Source: Methylorubrum extorquens (GTDB lineage Bacteria > Pseudomonadota > Alphaproteobacteria > Rhizobiales > Beijerinckiaceae). Taken from it: a stretch of 14,149 bases of DNA. A program made the translations under genes and the position numbers. This document shows positions 1-6,558 of the stretch, in pieces. The DNA lies in contig JAEUAC010000112.1 of assembly GCA_019695455.1 (NCBI GenBank), positions 1 through 14,149 of the forward strand. The letters run 5' to 3'. A model generated the notes under the pieces. It made no database searches. It was not told the origin of the DNA and saw only the letters and a list, made by a program, of their open reading frames with translations. The number at the start of each line of letters is the position of its first letter. Position 1 is the stretch's first letter.

Positions 1-1049
1 TGCTCGTCTGGCCCGTGCGGGTCCAGGGCGAGACGAGCGGCGCCGAGGTCGCGGCCGCCATCGCCGGGTTCGGCGCGCTGCCCGTCGGCGGCCCCGTGCC
101 GCGGCCCGACGTGGTGATCGTCGCGCGCGGGGGCGGGTCGATCGAGGACCTCTGGGGCTTCAACGACGAGGCCGTCGTGCGGGCCGCCGTCGCGAGCCCG
201 ATCCCCGTGATCTCGGCCGTCGGCCACGAGACCGACTGGACGCTCCTCGACCACGCGGCCGACCTGCGGGCGCCCACGCCGACGGGCGCGGCCGAGATGG
301 CCGTGCCGGTGCGCGCCGAGCTCCTCGCCCAGACGGGCGGGCTCGCCCGGCGCCTCGGGGAGGCCGAACGCCGGACGCTCGACCTCCGCCGCGCGGAGCT
401 GCGCTCGGCGGCCCGCGCGCTGCCGTCGCCGGAGGCCCTGCTCGCCGCGCACCGGCAGCGCCTGGACCTCGCCGCCGGGCGGCTGGCACCCGGGCTCCTG
501 GCCAATGCGCGCGACCACGAGCGCAGGCTCCGCCTCGCGTCCGACCGGCTCGCCACGCAGCGGCCGGACCTGACGCTCGCCCGCTACCGGGAGCGCCTGC
601 GGGCCTGGGGCGATCGGCTCTCGGGCCGGTCCGCGCTGCTCGTGCCCGAGCCGCGGGATCGCCTCGCCGCCGTCTCGGCACGGCTCGGCGTCGCCCGCGC
701 GACCGTGCTGCGGGAGGAGATGAACAGGCTGGAGCGCTGTCGCGAGCGCGTGCGCGTGCTGGCCGAACGGGCCCGCCGCGCGGTGGTCGTCGGGATCGAC
801 CGGGACCGTCGCGCCGTCACGGCGCAGGGAAGTCTGCTCGCGAGCCTCGGCTACAGGGCCGTCCTGGAGCGCGGCTACGCGCTGGTGCGCGGCCCGGGCG
901 GACGTCCGGTGGCGCGCGCGGCGGACCTCGTGCCGGGCGAGGTGCTGGCGCTGGAATTCGCGGACGGCGTGCGCAGCGCCGTCGCGGAGGGCGTGAAGCC
1001 GCGGCGCAGGAGCGAGCCCCTTGCTCAGGCCACACTCTTCGATATCTGA
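1..1049 (+). CDS. xseA: Exodeoxyribonuclease VII large subunit, C-terminal part (5' end outside window)
   Basis: XseA pairs with several XseB subunits to form exonuclease VII, a cytoplasmic enzyme that degrades single-stranded DNA in both directions during repair and recombination. Reading starts at base 3; about 348 codons remain, and the family usually has roughly 400-540 residues, so the N-terminal OB-fold (DNA-binding) domain is mostly off the left edge. The visible part opens in the catalytic domain with the family signatures VVIVARGGGSIEDLWGFNDE (bases 112-171) and SAVGHETDW (about 213-239), followed by the DLRAPTPTGAAE block. After that comes a long Arg/Leu/Ala/Glu-rich segment, the coiled coil that binds XseB, and then the short C-terminal beta domain (LERGYALV, then LFDI at the end). 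The methionine-like codon at 15 is internal, because the homology continues upstream of it. DUF2093 follows after 33 bases on the same strand and is probably co-transcribed. No internal stop or frameshift is seen. Confidence 0.96.
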   Translation, partial: LVWPVRVQGETSGAEVAAAIAGFGALPVGGPVPRPDVVIVARGGGSIEDLWGFNDEAVVRAAVASPIPVISAVGHETDWTLLDHAADLRAPTPTGAAEMAVPVRAELLAQTGGLARRLGEAERRTLDLRRAELRSAARALPSPEALLAAHRQRLDLAAGRLAPGLLANARDHERRLRLASDRLATQRPDLTLARYRERLRAWGDRLSGRSALLVPEPRDRLAAVSARLGVARATVLREEMNRLERCRERVRVLAERARRAVVVGIDRDRRAVTAQGSLLASLGYRAVLERGYALVRGPGGRPVARAADLVPGEVLALEFADGVRSAVAEGVKPRRRSEPLAQATLFDI

Positions 1050-1082
1050 AGGCCGGCCCGTTCCGAACGCGGCGGGGTCGGA

Positions 1083-1304
1083 ATGGCCATGAACACCTAC
1101 GAAGGCGGCGAGGCGGTCCTCGAATACCGCGACAGCAACATCCGGGTCGTCCGGCCGGGCCGCTTCGTCCGCTGCGCCGTCACGGGCGAGGCCATCCCGC
1201 TCGACGAGCTCAAGTACTGGAGCGTGGACCACCAGGAGGCCTACGCCTCCCCGGCCGCCGTCCTCACGCGCCTGGGCCAGCCGCAGCCTCGCCCGGCCGG
1301 GTGA
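1083..1304 (+). CDS. DUF2093 family small protein
   Basis: This is a 73-residue soluble protein that I recognise as the DUF2093 family, small alphaproteobacterial proteins of unknown function. The recognisable core is EAVLEYRDSNIRVVRPGRFV, then RCAVTGEAIPLDELKYWSV with a single Cys, then the HQEAYASPAAVL tail. There is no signal peptide or membrane segment. Two in-frame ATG codons lie six bases apart (1083 and 1089); I keep the first, but the second is equally possible because the upstream GGGGTCGGA is only a weak ribosome site. The gene lies 33 bases behind xseA, which suggests one transcript. Its last 41 bases overlap the end of lpxK on the opposite strand, so there is no room for a terminator between the two converging units. 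The family call is good; no function can be assigned. Confidence 0.88.
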   Translation: MAMNTYEGGEAVLEYRDSNIRVVRPGRFVRCAVTGEAIPLDELKYWSVDHQEAYASPAAVLTRLGQPQPRPAG

Positions 1305-2274
1305 CCAGCGCCCGCGCGAGAAGCGCCGTCGCGGCTCCCGGATCGTCGAACAGCAGCCGGACGGGCAGGGCGACCGGCCGGAACCGGCCGGCCGCGATGC
1401 GCACGCGATCCTTCTCGGTCGTCACGGGCAGGAGCCCGTCCCGCTCCGCCCGGCGCTCCAGGCTCGCGATCTCCCCGGCCGAGAAGGCGTGGTGATCGGG
1501 AAAGGCGCGCGCCGCGACGATCTCCGCGCCGACCGCCCGGAGCGTGTCGAAGAACTTGCCCGGCCGGCCGATCCCCGCGAAGGCCAGCACCCGCCGCCCG
1601 ACGAGCGTCGCCGCGACCTCGGGATCCGGCACGAGCCGCGCCGTCAGGTGCGGCCGGCCCGGCGGCATCGCCCGCAGGATCGCGCCCGCTTCCGGCCCGT
1701 CGCCGACCAGGATGGCCGCATCCACGAGCGGCCATTGCGCCGCGAGCGGCGCCCGCAGCGGCCCGGCGGGGAGGGGCAGGCCGTTGCCGAGGCCGACGCC
1801 CGAATCGAAGACCGCCAGCCCCAGGTCTTTCGAAAGGGAGGGGTTCTGCAGGCCGTCGTCCATGACGACGACGTCGGCGCCCGCCGCGATGGCGAGCGCG
1901 GCCCCCGCCGGGCGGTCGCGCGAGACGACGGTCGGGGCGTGCCGGGCCAGCAGCAGCGCCTCGTCGCCCACGGCCGGGTAGGCGTGGAGGGCCGGATCCA
2001 CCAGGACCGGCCCGGCGAGCCGTCCGCCATGCCCGCGCGTCAGGAAGGCCGGACGGCGGCCGAGCCCGCGCAGGATCGTCGCGACCGCGACGGCGGTGGG
2101 CGTCTTGCCGGCGCCTCCGACCGTGACGTTGCCGACGCAGATCACGGGGACCGGGACGGCGAGGCCCGGCGGTCCGAGCCGCCGGGCCGCGATCGCGCCG
2201 TAGAGGAGGGCGGCCGGCGCGAGCAGGGTCGAGGCCGCGCCGGGCGGCCGCCACCAGAAGCCCGGCGCCCTCAC
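1264..2274 (-). CDS. lpxK: Tetraacyldisaccharide 4'-kinase (lipid A biosynthesis)
   Basis: LpxK transfers phosphate from ATP to the 4' position of the tetraacyl disaccharide, making lipid IVA at the inner face of the inner membrane; this is the step just before Kdo addition. The 336-residue product has the family's usual length. The N-terminus RAPGFWWRPPG followed by a hydrophobic stretch (about 13-30) is the expected membrane-associated start. The Walker A P-loop is at about 48-60 (GNVTVGGAGKTPT), then the TRGHGG block near 79-84, the conserved DDGLQNP at 139-145, and PDHHAFS later on. The start is a GTG whose first three bases form a GTGA overlap with the waaA stop. There is no ATG here, and the reading frame staying open far upstream is just high GC. 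No Shine-Dalgarno is visible, so expression probably depends on waaA translation. It is last in the operon; its 3' end overlaps DUF2093 antisense. Confidence 0.96.
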   Translation of the reverse strand: MRAPGFWWRPPGAASTLLAPAALLYGAIAARRLGPPGLAVPVPVICVGNVTVGGAGKTPTAVAVATILRGLGRRPAFLTRGHGGRLAGPVLVDPALHAYPAVGDEALLLARHAPTVVSRDRPAGAALAIAAGADVVVMDDGLQNPSLSKDLGLAVFDSGVGLGNGLPLPAGPLRAPLAAQWPLVDAAILVGDGPEAGAILRAMPPGRPHLTARLVPDPEVAATLVGRRVLAFAGIGRPGKFFDTLRAVGAEIVAARAFPDHHAFSAGEIASLERRAERDGLLPVTTEKDRVRIAAGRFRPVALPVRLLFDDPGAATALLARALVTRPGEAAAGPGA

Positions 2275-3572
2275 CAGAGCGCGTCGGCCGCGCCCGTCGG
2301 GGGCGGCAGGAACGGCGCCAGCGCCGCGATCGTGCGCTCCCGCGCTCCCCCGAGCAGGCGCACGGTCTCCGCCGCCGTGCGGCCCATGTCGCGGAGCAGG
2401 GCCGCATCCGCCAGGAGGTCGCGCACGGCGCCCGTCAGCATGGGGCCGTCGTCGAGCTGGATCGCGCCGCCGCGCCGGTCCAGCGCCTCGTAGACGGGGA
2501 CGAAGTTGAAGACGTGCGGGCCGTGCAGCACGGCCGCGCCGAGCCGGGCGGGCTCGAACGGGTTCTGTCCGCCATGGGGGACGAGCGATCCGCCCATGAA
2601 GACCAGCGGCGCGAGGCGGAAGAAGAGGCCGAGCTCTCCGATCGTGTCGACGATGTAGAGGTCGTTCGCCTCGTCCGGCCCTGCGCCGTCCGACCGTTTC
2701 ACGGCGTCGAGGCCGCGCGCCCGGGCCGCCGCCACGTAGGCGTCGGCCGTGTCGGGATGGCGGGGCGCGACGACCGTGAGGAGGTTCGTGCGCTCGGCGA
2801 CCACGGCCGCGTGGGCGGCGCAGACGGCGTCCTCCTCGCCGGGATGCGTGCTCGCGGCCATCCAGAGCTCGCGGCCCGCGATGCGCCCTGCCAGCTGCTC
2901 GACCAGGGCGGGATCGGCGGGGGGCGGCGGCAGGTCGTATTTCAGGTTGCCGGCCGGCGCCGTCACGGCGGCGCCGAGCGCGGAGAACCGGTGCGCGTCC
3001 GCATCGCTCTGCGGGATGCAGAGGGCGAGGCGCCCGAGCAGGGCCCGGGCGATCTCCGGCCGTCGGGCCCAGCGCTCGGCCGAGCGCGGCGACAGGCGCG
3101 CGTTCACGAGGACGAGCGGGATGCCGCGGGCGTGCAGCGCCAGGATGGCGTTCGGCCAGATCTCGGATTCCGCGAACAGCGCGAGCCGCGGCCGCCAATG
3201 ATCGAGGAAGCGGTGCATGAAGCGCGGCACGTCGAGCGGCAGGTACTGGTGTCGCGCGCCCGACGGCAGGCGCTTCGCCAGGATCTCGGCGGAGCTGCGC
3301 GTGCCGGAGGTCACGAGCACCTTCAGGCCGCGGGCGACGAGCGCCTCGATCAGCGGCAGGAGCGCGAGCGATTCGCCGAGCGAGGCGCCGTGCGCCCAGA
3401 CGAGTTCGCCCGGCGGCCGCCGGCGCACGGCGGCGCCGTAGCGTTCCGACAGGCGCCGTACGTCCTCCTTGCCGCGCCCGACCCGATATTGGAGCCAGAG
3501 CGGCGCGAGCGGGGACAGCAGCGTCGTCGCCGCGCCGTAGACCCGGAGCAGCGGCGGCAGCGGCGTGCTCAT
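2271..3572 (-). CDS. waaA: 3-deoxy-D-manno-octulosonic acid (Kdo) transferase
   Basis: WaaA (KdtA, family GT30) transfers Kdo from CMP-Kdo to lipid IVA at the cytoplasmic face of the inner membrane. The product has 433 residues, typical of the family. Residues about 8-28 form the N-terminal membrane anchor. The HGASLGE motif at 61-67 contains the Glu that acts as catalytic base in this family. FAESEIWPN follows, and the C-terminal Rossmann domain carries FMGGSLVPHGGQNPFEPA and LHGPHVFNF, the CMP-Kdo site; Gln replaces the more common His in GGHNP. The ATG overlaps the stop of the upstream DUF374 gene (ATGA), and the TGA overlaps the lpxK start, so three genes are translationally linked. No Shine-Dalgarno precedes the ATG. 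The sequence does not tell whether the enzyme adds one, two or more Kdo units. Confidence 0.97.
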   Translation of the reverse strand: MSTPLPPLLRVYGAATTLLSPLAPLWLQYRVGRGKEDVRRLSERYGAAVRRRPPGELVWAHGASLGESLALLPLIEALVARGLKVLVTSGTRSSAEILAKRLPSGARHQYLPLDVPRFMHRFLDHWRPRLALFAESEIWPNAILALHARGIPLVLVNARLSPRSAERWARRPEIARALLGRLALCIPQSDADAHRFSALGAAVTAPAGNLKYDLPPPPADPALVEQLAGRIAGRELWMAASTHPGEEDAVCAAHAAVVAERTNLLTVVAPRHPDTADAYVAAARARGLDAVKRSDGAGPDEANDLYIVDTIGELGLFFRLAPLVFMGGSLVPHGGQNPFEPARLGAAVLHGPHVFNFVPVYEALDRRGGAIQLDDGPMLTGAVRDLLADAALLRDMGRTAAETVRLLGGARERTIAALAPFLPPPTGAADALW

Positions 3573-4309
3573 GCGGGGTGGGCCGCGTCCCGGGCCGCGA
3601 TCAGGGACAGGCCGGGATCGGACAGGCCGACGAGCGCGCAGGCTTGGGCGTTGACGCGGTCGAGCTCGCGCTCGATCGCGCGCCGCGCGGCCTCCACCTC
3701 GTCCGGTCCGGCCTCGCGCCCGACGGTCACGGGCGTGCCCGCCACGATGGCGCCCCGGCCGAAGGGCAGGCCGAGGCTCGCCCGGTCCCAGCTCGCGAAG
3801 GTGAGGCGGCGGCTCGTCGCGACCGCGACCGGCACGATCGGCCGGCCCGACATCCGGCCGAGCGTGACGATCCCCTCGCCGCAGCGGCGGGCGATCTTGG
3901 GCACGTCGGCCGTCAGGAACATGTTCTCGCCCCCGTCGATCGCCTTCAGCATGTCCCGGAGCGCCTGCGCGCCGCCCTTCAGCCGCTGGTCCCGCCCCCG
4001 CGCGCCGGAGCCGCGGATGGCCCGGATGCCGAGATGGTGCAGGGCGACCGCGTTCAGCTCCCCGTCCCGCGACTTGGAGACGAGGCTCGCCGCGCGGTCC
4101 TGCGGGCGGCGGAGATAGGGCGCCATGAAGTGCTGCCCGTGCCACATCGCGCCGATGAAGGGCTGCAGCGGCTCGAGGGTGCCGTAGATGTCGGCCGGCT
4201 CGGTGACGAAGACGTTCGTCCGCTGCACGAGGCGCAGGTAGCGCGCGAGCAGCAGGCCCGCGTTGCGCTGGACGAACGGCGAGCGCCCGAGCCGCTGTAA
4301 CGGCTTCAT
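3569..4309 (-). CDS. DUF374 / lysophospholipid acyltransferase-like protein
   Basis: This 246-residue protein belongs to the DUF374 branch of the lysophospholipid acyltransferase-like superfamily. I recognise it from AMWHGQHFMAPY (about 54-65), SKSRDGELNAVALHHLGIR, RAIRGSGARG with a following KGGAQALRDML, and the GIVTLGRMSGRPIVPVAVATS block, which matches the fold's substrate-side strand. The usual HX4D catalytic motif is not obvious: His57 is followed by GQHFM, as in many DUF374 members, so activity is not proven by sequence. A mildly hydrophobic N-terminus suggests peripheral membrane association. It sits between DUF4170 (7 bases upstream) and waaA (overlapping ATGA), so a role in lipid A acylation or envelope lipid turnover is plausible, but that is inference from context. 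The first ATG is used; no clear Shine-Dalgarno precedes it. Confidence 0.9.
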   Translation of the reverse strand: MKPLQRLGRSPFVQRNAGLLLARYLRLVQRTNVFVTEPADIYGTLEPLQPFIGAMWHGQHFMAPYLRRPQDRAASLVSKSRDGELNAVALHHLGIRAIRGSGARGRDQRLKGGAQALRDMLKAIDGGENMFLTADVPKIARRCGEGIVTLGRMSGRPIVPVAVATSRRLTFASWDRASLGLPFGRGAIVAGTPVTVGREAGPDEVEAARRAIERELDRVNAQACALVGLSDPGLSLIAARDAAHPA

Positions 4310-4316
4310 GCGGAGA

Positions 4317-4544
4317 TCAGGCGCCGGTCGGGTCGAGGAGGCGGTGCAGGTGGACGATGAAGTAGCGCATGTGCGCGTTGTCGACGCTGCCCTGCGCGCG
4401 TCCCTTCCAGGCCGCGTGCGCGGAGGCGTAGTCGGGGAAGATGCCCACGATGTCGAGCTTCGACAGGTCGCGGAACTCGCTCCCGTCCAGCCGTTCGAGT
4501 TCGCCGCCGAAGACGAGGTGAAGCAGTTGCTTGCCGCCGCTCAT
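4317..4544 (-). CDS. DUF4170 family small protein
   Basis: This is a 75-residue soluble protein of the DUF4170 family, an alphaproteobacterial family of unknown function. The conserved features are LLHLVFGGELERL near residues 7-19, EFRDLSKLDIVGIFPDY in the middle, an AAWKGRAQGSVDNAHMRYF block and the C-terminal IVHLHRLLDP. There is no signal peptide, membrane segment or Cys. The ATG is preceded by GGAAG about ten bases upstream, an acceptable ribosome site. It lies 43 bases after cysQ and 7 bases before the DUF374 gene, in an operon that ends with waaA and lpxK. Retention of this tiny gene there fits an accessory or regulatory part in envelope biogenesis, but that is inference only. Confidence 0.9.
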   Translation of the reverse strand: MSGGKQLLHLVFGGELERLDGSEFRDLSKLDIVGIFPDYASAHAAWKGRAQGSVDNAHMRYFIVHLHRLLDPTGA

Positions 4545-4563
4545 GGTCCCGCTTCCAAGATGC

Positions 4564-4581
4564 GCCGGCGATCCGGCCGGC
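4564..4581 (-). other. Intercistronic hairpin between cysQ and DUF4170
   Basis: GCCGGC, a six-base spacer and GCCGGC form a perfect 6-base-pair stem just after the cysQ stop. There is no T tract after it, so it is not a classical terminator. It could slow 3' exonucleases and uncouple the cysQ message level from the downstream lipid A genes. GCCGGC is itself palindromic and frequent in GC-rich DNA, so this may be chance. Confidence 0.25.
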
Positions 4582-4587
4582 CCGGTG

Positions 4588-5388
4588 TCAGCCCGTGATG
4601 GCGGCGATCAGCCGGGGATGCAATCGGCGCGAGGCCGCGACCAGCTCGCCATGCACGGGCTCCTCCTCGTTGTAGCGCGGAGCCTGGCCCGTCGTCGTCG
4701 ACAGGATGCCGCCCGCCTCTCGCAGGACGAGGTCCGCCGCGGCGATGTCCCAGTCGCGCGCGTCCGACGAGACGAGGCCGCCGTCGATCGACCCGTCCGC
4801 GACCCGGACGATGCGCAGCGCCAGCGACGGGATGCGGGGCGGCCGCCGGATGCCGGGTGCGCGGCGGGCGAGCTGGTCCAGGAAGGGCACGGGACCGGCG
4901 ATGCTGGCGCCGTCCAGCGAATCGCGTTCGGAGACCGCGATGGACGCGCCGTTCCGCCGTGCGCCGCCGCCGCGCAGCGCCTCGAAGAGGGTGTCGTGCG
5001 CCGGCGCGTGGACGATGCCGAGGACCGGCTCCTCCCGGTGCAGCAGCCCGATCGCGACCGACCAGTCGTGGCTGCCGGACAGGTACGCCCGCGTGCCGTC
5101 GATGGGATCCACGATCCAGACGAACTCGCGCCCGAGCCGGCGATGGTCGTCCGCCGTCTCCTCCGACAGCCACGCCGCCTCCGGCATGACCTGGCTGAGA
5201 CGGATCTTGAGGAAGGTGTCGACGGCGACGTCGGCCTCGGTGACGGGCGAACCGCCGGACTTGTTCCAGATGCGGGCCGTCGTCGATTCGCCCGAGCGGA
5301 AGAACCGCATCGCGAGAAGGCCAGCCTCCTCCGCGATGTCGCGGACGACCGGCATGAATGCGCTGACGCGCTGATCGAGGTCGGTCAT
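4588..5388 (-). CDS. cysQ: Inositol-monophosphatase-family phosphatase, CysQ-like 3'(2'),5'-bisphosphate nucleotidase
   Basis: The 266-residue product belongs to the Mg2+-dependent inositol monophosphatase superfamily. The metal site is complete: SPVTEADVAVD (47-57), WLSEE (73-77), the DPIDGT signature (94-99), and RDWDIAAADLVLREAGG near the C-terminal third, which supplies the last metal-binding Asp. CysQ enzymes hydrolyse 3'-phosphoadenosine 5'-phosphate (PAP) to AMP in sulfate assimilation; related enzymes act on inositol phosphate or other sugar phosphates. The VWIVDPIDGTRAYL context and length favour CysQ, but substrate cannot be fixed from sequence. It is first in the operon with DUF4170, DUF374, waaA and lpxK. 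The upstream 203 bases hold the likely promoter. The ATG at 5388 begins a normal family N-terminus (helix rich in charged and Ala/Leu residues). No oddities are seen. Confidence 0.9.
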   Translation of the reverse strand: MTDLDQRVSAFMPVVRDIAEEAGLLAMRFFRSGESTTARIWNKSGGSPVTEADVAVDTFLKIRLSQVMPEAAWLSEETADDHRRLGREFVWIVDPIDGTRAYLSGSHDWSVAIGLLHREEPVLGIVHAPAHDTLFEALRGGGARRNGASIAVSERDSLDGASIAGPVPFLDQLARRAPGIRRPPRIPSLALRIVRVADGSIDGGLVSSDARDWDIAAADLVLREAGGILSTTTGQAPRYNEEEPVHGELVAASRRLHPRLIAAITG

Positions 5389-5591
5389 GCCGGGACGGAG
5401 CTGTATGGCCTCGCCCCCCGGCCCACAAGCGCCGTGCGGGACCGGTGCAAGGTTTTGTTCGGCATCCGGCCCGAATCGCCAATGCCAACAGGAATTTAAC
5501 CTTGGGTTTTAAGCGGCCGGACGGTGCGGCGGCCCCATAAGGAGCGCGTCAGGACGGCCCGCCAGAGGCTGCCGGCGACGAGGCATCGGAC
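5389..5591. promoter_or_regulatory. Divergent intergenic region with AT-rich island
   Basis: These 203 bases separate cysQ (minus) from the DUF6101-like gene (plus), so both promoters should lie here. The only AT-rich island of the region is at about 5491-5512, containing TTAA (5496-5499), nine bases, then TTAA (5509-5512), with an AACC-TTG-GGTT hyphenated palindrome (5498-5508) inside. The spacing is nine, not the seven of the CtrA consensus. No convincing -35/-10 pair could be fixed on either strand; TTGGCA on the minus strand (5484-5489) is a possible -35 for cysQ. GAGG at 5580-5583 is the ribosome site of the plus-strand gene. Confidence 0.45.
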
Positions 5592-6071
5592 ATGGTGGCG
5601 ACGAGGGACGTCGCCGGGCCACGGGGCGCGCGAGCGCTCCGGCCCGGTCGCGCGCGGACGACCTGCGAGGGCGCCGGCATCGGGATCGTGGACGGGCGGA
5701 GCGCGTCCGACGGGCGGCCGCACGGCGCGGTGTTCGACCTCTCGGGGCCGGACCTGCGGATCGTCGTGGTCGACGCGGGGCACCGTGCGCTGATCGCGTT
5801 CGGTCCGTTCCCGGAGGAGGACGTGATCGCGACCTGGCGCTCGCTCAGCCGCGCCGCCGGCCTCGCGCCGATGATGAAGTCGCACGAGGCGACGGAGGAG
5901 TTCGGGCGGTCGCTGGGCGGCCTGCGGGTCGGGACCTGCTCGGCGCGGCGCCGCCGGCCGGTCTCGGGTCGGAGGCGGCCGCGCTTCCTGGCGCGCCGCA
6001 AGGGATCGCGTCTCCCGCCGCGTCCGCTCGTCCACCGCGAGCGGGAGCTCGCAGGGGGGCGGGCCGACTAG
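5592..6071 (+). CDS. DUF6101-like protein of unknown function (short form)
   Basis: The product has 159 residues. Its C-terminal half resembles what I know of DUF6101 proteins of Hyphomicrobiales: a TWRSLSRAAGLAPMM segment, then LGGLRVGT, then the highly basic RRRPRFLARRKGSR block and a VHRERE tail. The middle (about 45-75) looks like a small beta-rich domain (DLRIVVVDAG, ALIAFGPF). The N-terminal 40 residues are Arg/Gly-rich and unlike a normal family start, so the gene may be shortened or diverged. The ATG at 5592 is the first possible start, because an in-frame TAA lies at 5538; GAGG eight bases upstream supports it. Third-position G/C use matches neighbours. The basic tail could bind nucleic acid or acidic lipid, but this is a guess. 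It converges with the secreted-protein gene, leaving a 31-base gap. Confidence 0.72.
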   Translation: MVATRDVAGPRGARALRPGRARTTCEGAGIGIVDGRSASDGRPHGAVFDLSGPDLRIVVVDAGHRALIAFGPFPEEDVIATWRSLSRAAGLAPMMKSHEATEEFGRSLGGLRVGTCSARRRRPVSGRRRPRFLARRKGSRLPPRPLVHRERELAGGRAD

Positions 6072-6102
6072 GACCCGCCGGTCCGGCGCGCGGTCGTCGA
6101 CC

Positions 6103-6558
6103 TCAGAGGGCGCCCTTCGGCACGGCCATGGAGCCGGACAGGCCGGGCCCGCCGAGGAGGCCACCGCCCCCGCCGCCCTCGCGGGCCTGCTTCTCCATCC
6201 GGGTCTGCTGGGCCGCGACGTTGCAGGCCTTGCTGCGGATGGCGACCGCGCGGGTGTGGTCGGTCTTGATGCCCTGCGAGAAGCTGTCCGGGATCTGGCA
6301 CCAGTCCTTGTTCGTGTCGATGAACTTGACCAGCGTCTGGCCGTTCGAGACGAGCTGGCCGAAGCTCGCGCAGGCGGTCTTCGCGTCGATCTGCTTGCCC
6401 TTGCCGGCCGCGGCCTGGATCTTGTCCGCGATGGACTTGCGCTGGGCGAGCAGGGGCGTGATCTCTCCGCAGGACGCCGATTGCGCATGGACCGGAGCGG
6501 CCGCGCTCACGATCGCCGCGACCACCGCCGCCGGGAGGGCGAAAGCCATGAACCTCAT
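6103..6558 (-). CDS. Secreted four-cysteine protein of unknown function
   Basis: The 151-residue product begins with a clear Sec signal peptide: a short basic start, a hydrophobic core (about 5-20) and PVHA before Gln26 as the probable cleavage site. The mature part is helical and polar with four Cys at about 30, 63, 87 and 112, which could form two disulfides in the periplasm. Then comes a Gly-rich hinge (GGGGGGLLGGPG) and a short tail ending MAVPKGAL. Similar small secreted proteins with a WCQIP-like motif and a Gly-rich tail occur in Hyphomicrobiales, as far as I recall, without known function. The ATG at 6558 has GAGGGG about ten bases upstream; Met4 (6549) is an alternative. It diverges from rsmE across 164 bases and is transcribed alone. 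Confidence 0.85.
   Translation of the reverse strand: MRFMAFALPAAVVAAIVSAAAPVHAQSASCGEITPLLAQRKSIADKIQAAAGKGKQIDAKTACASFGQLVSNGQTLVKFIDTNKDWCQIPDSFSQGIKTDHTRAVAIRSKACNVAAQQTRMEKQAREGGGGGGLLGGPGLSGSMAVPKGAL

Noticed and set aside
1489..2493. A 334-codon plus-strand frame antisense to lpxK
   Set aside because: It is a shadow of lpxK with Arg/Asp-rich composition and no homology signal.
2275..3198. Upstream extension of the lpxK frame through waaA (a 644-residue reading)
   Set aside because: The extra part is an off-frame reading of waaA. LpxK family similarity begins at RAPGFWW right after the GTG at 2274.
2514..4118. A 534-codon plus-strand frame antisense to waaA and DUF374
   Set aside because: It has low-complexity Arg/Ala/Gly composition and no motif, and the opposite strand holds two certain genes.
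3573..4145. Upstream extension of the waaA frame through DUF374 (a 624-residue reading)
   Set aside because: It is an off-frame reading of the DUF374 gene. WaaA similarity begins just after the ATG at 3572.
4531..5499. Plus-strand frame of 322 codons over DUF4170 and cysQ
   Set aside because: It is a shadow frame; both minus-strand genes have clear family motifs.
5496..5512. A CtrA binding site
   Set aside because: The TTAA half-sites are nine bases apart, while the known consensus needs seven. Kept only as a general AT-rich regulatory candidate.
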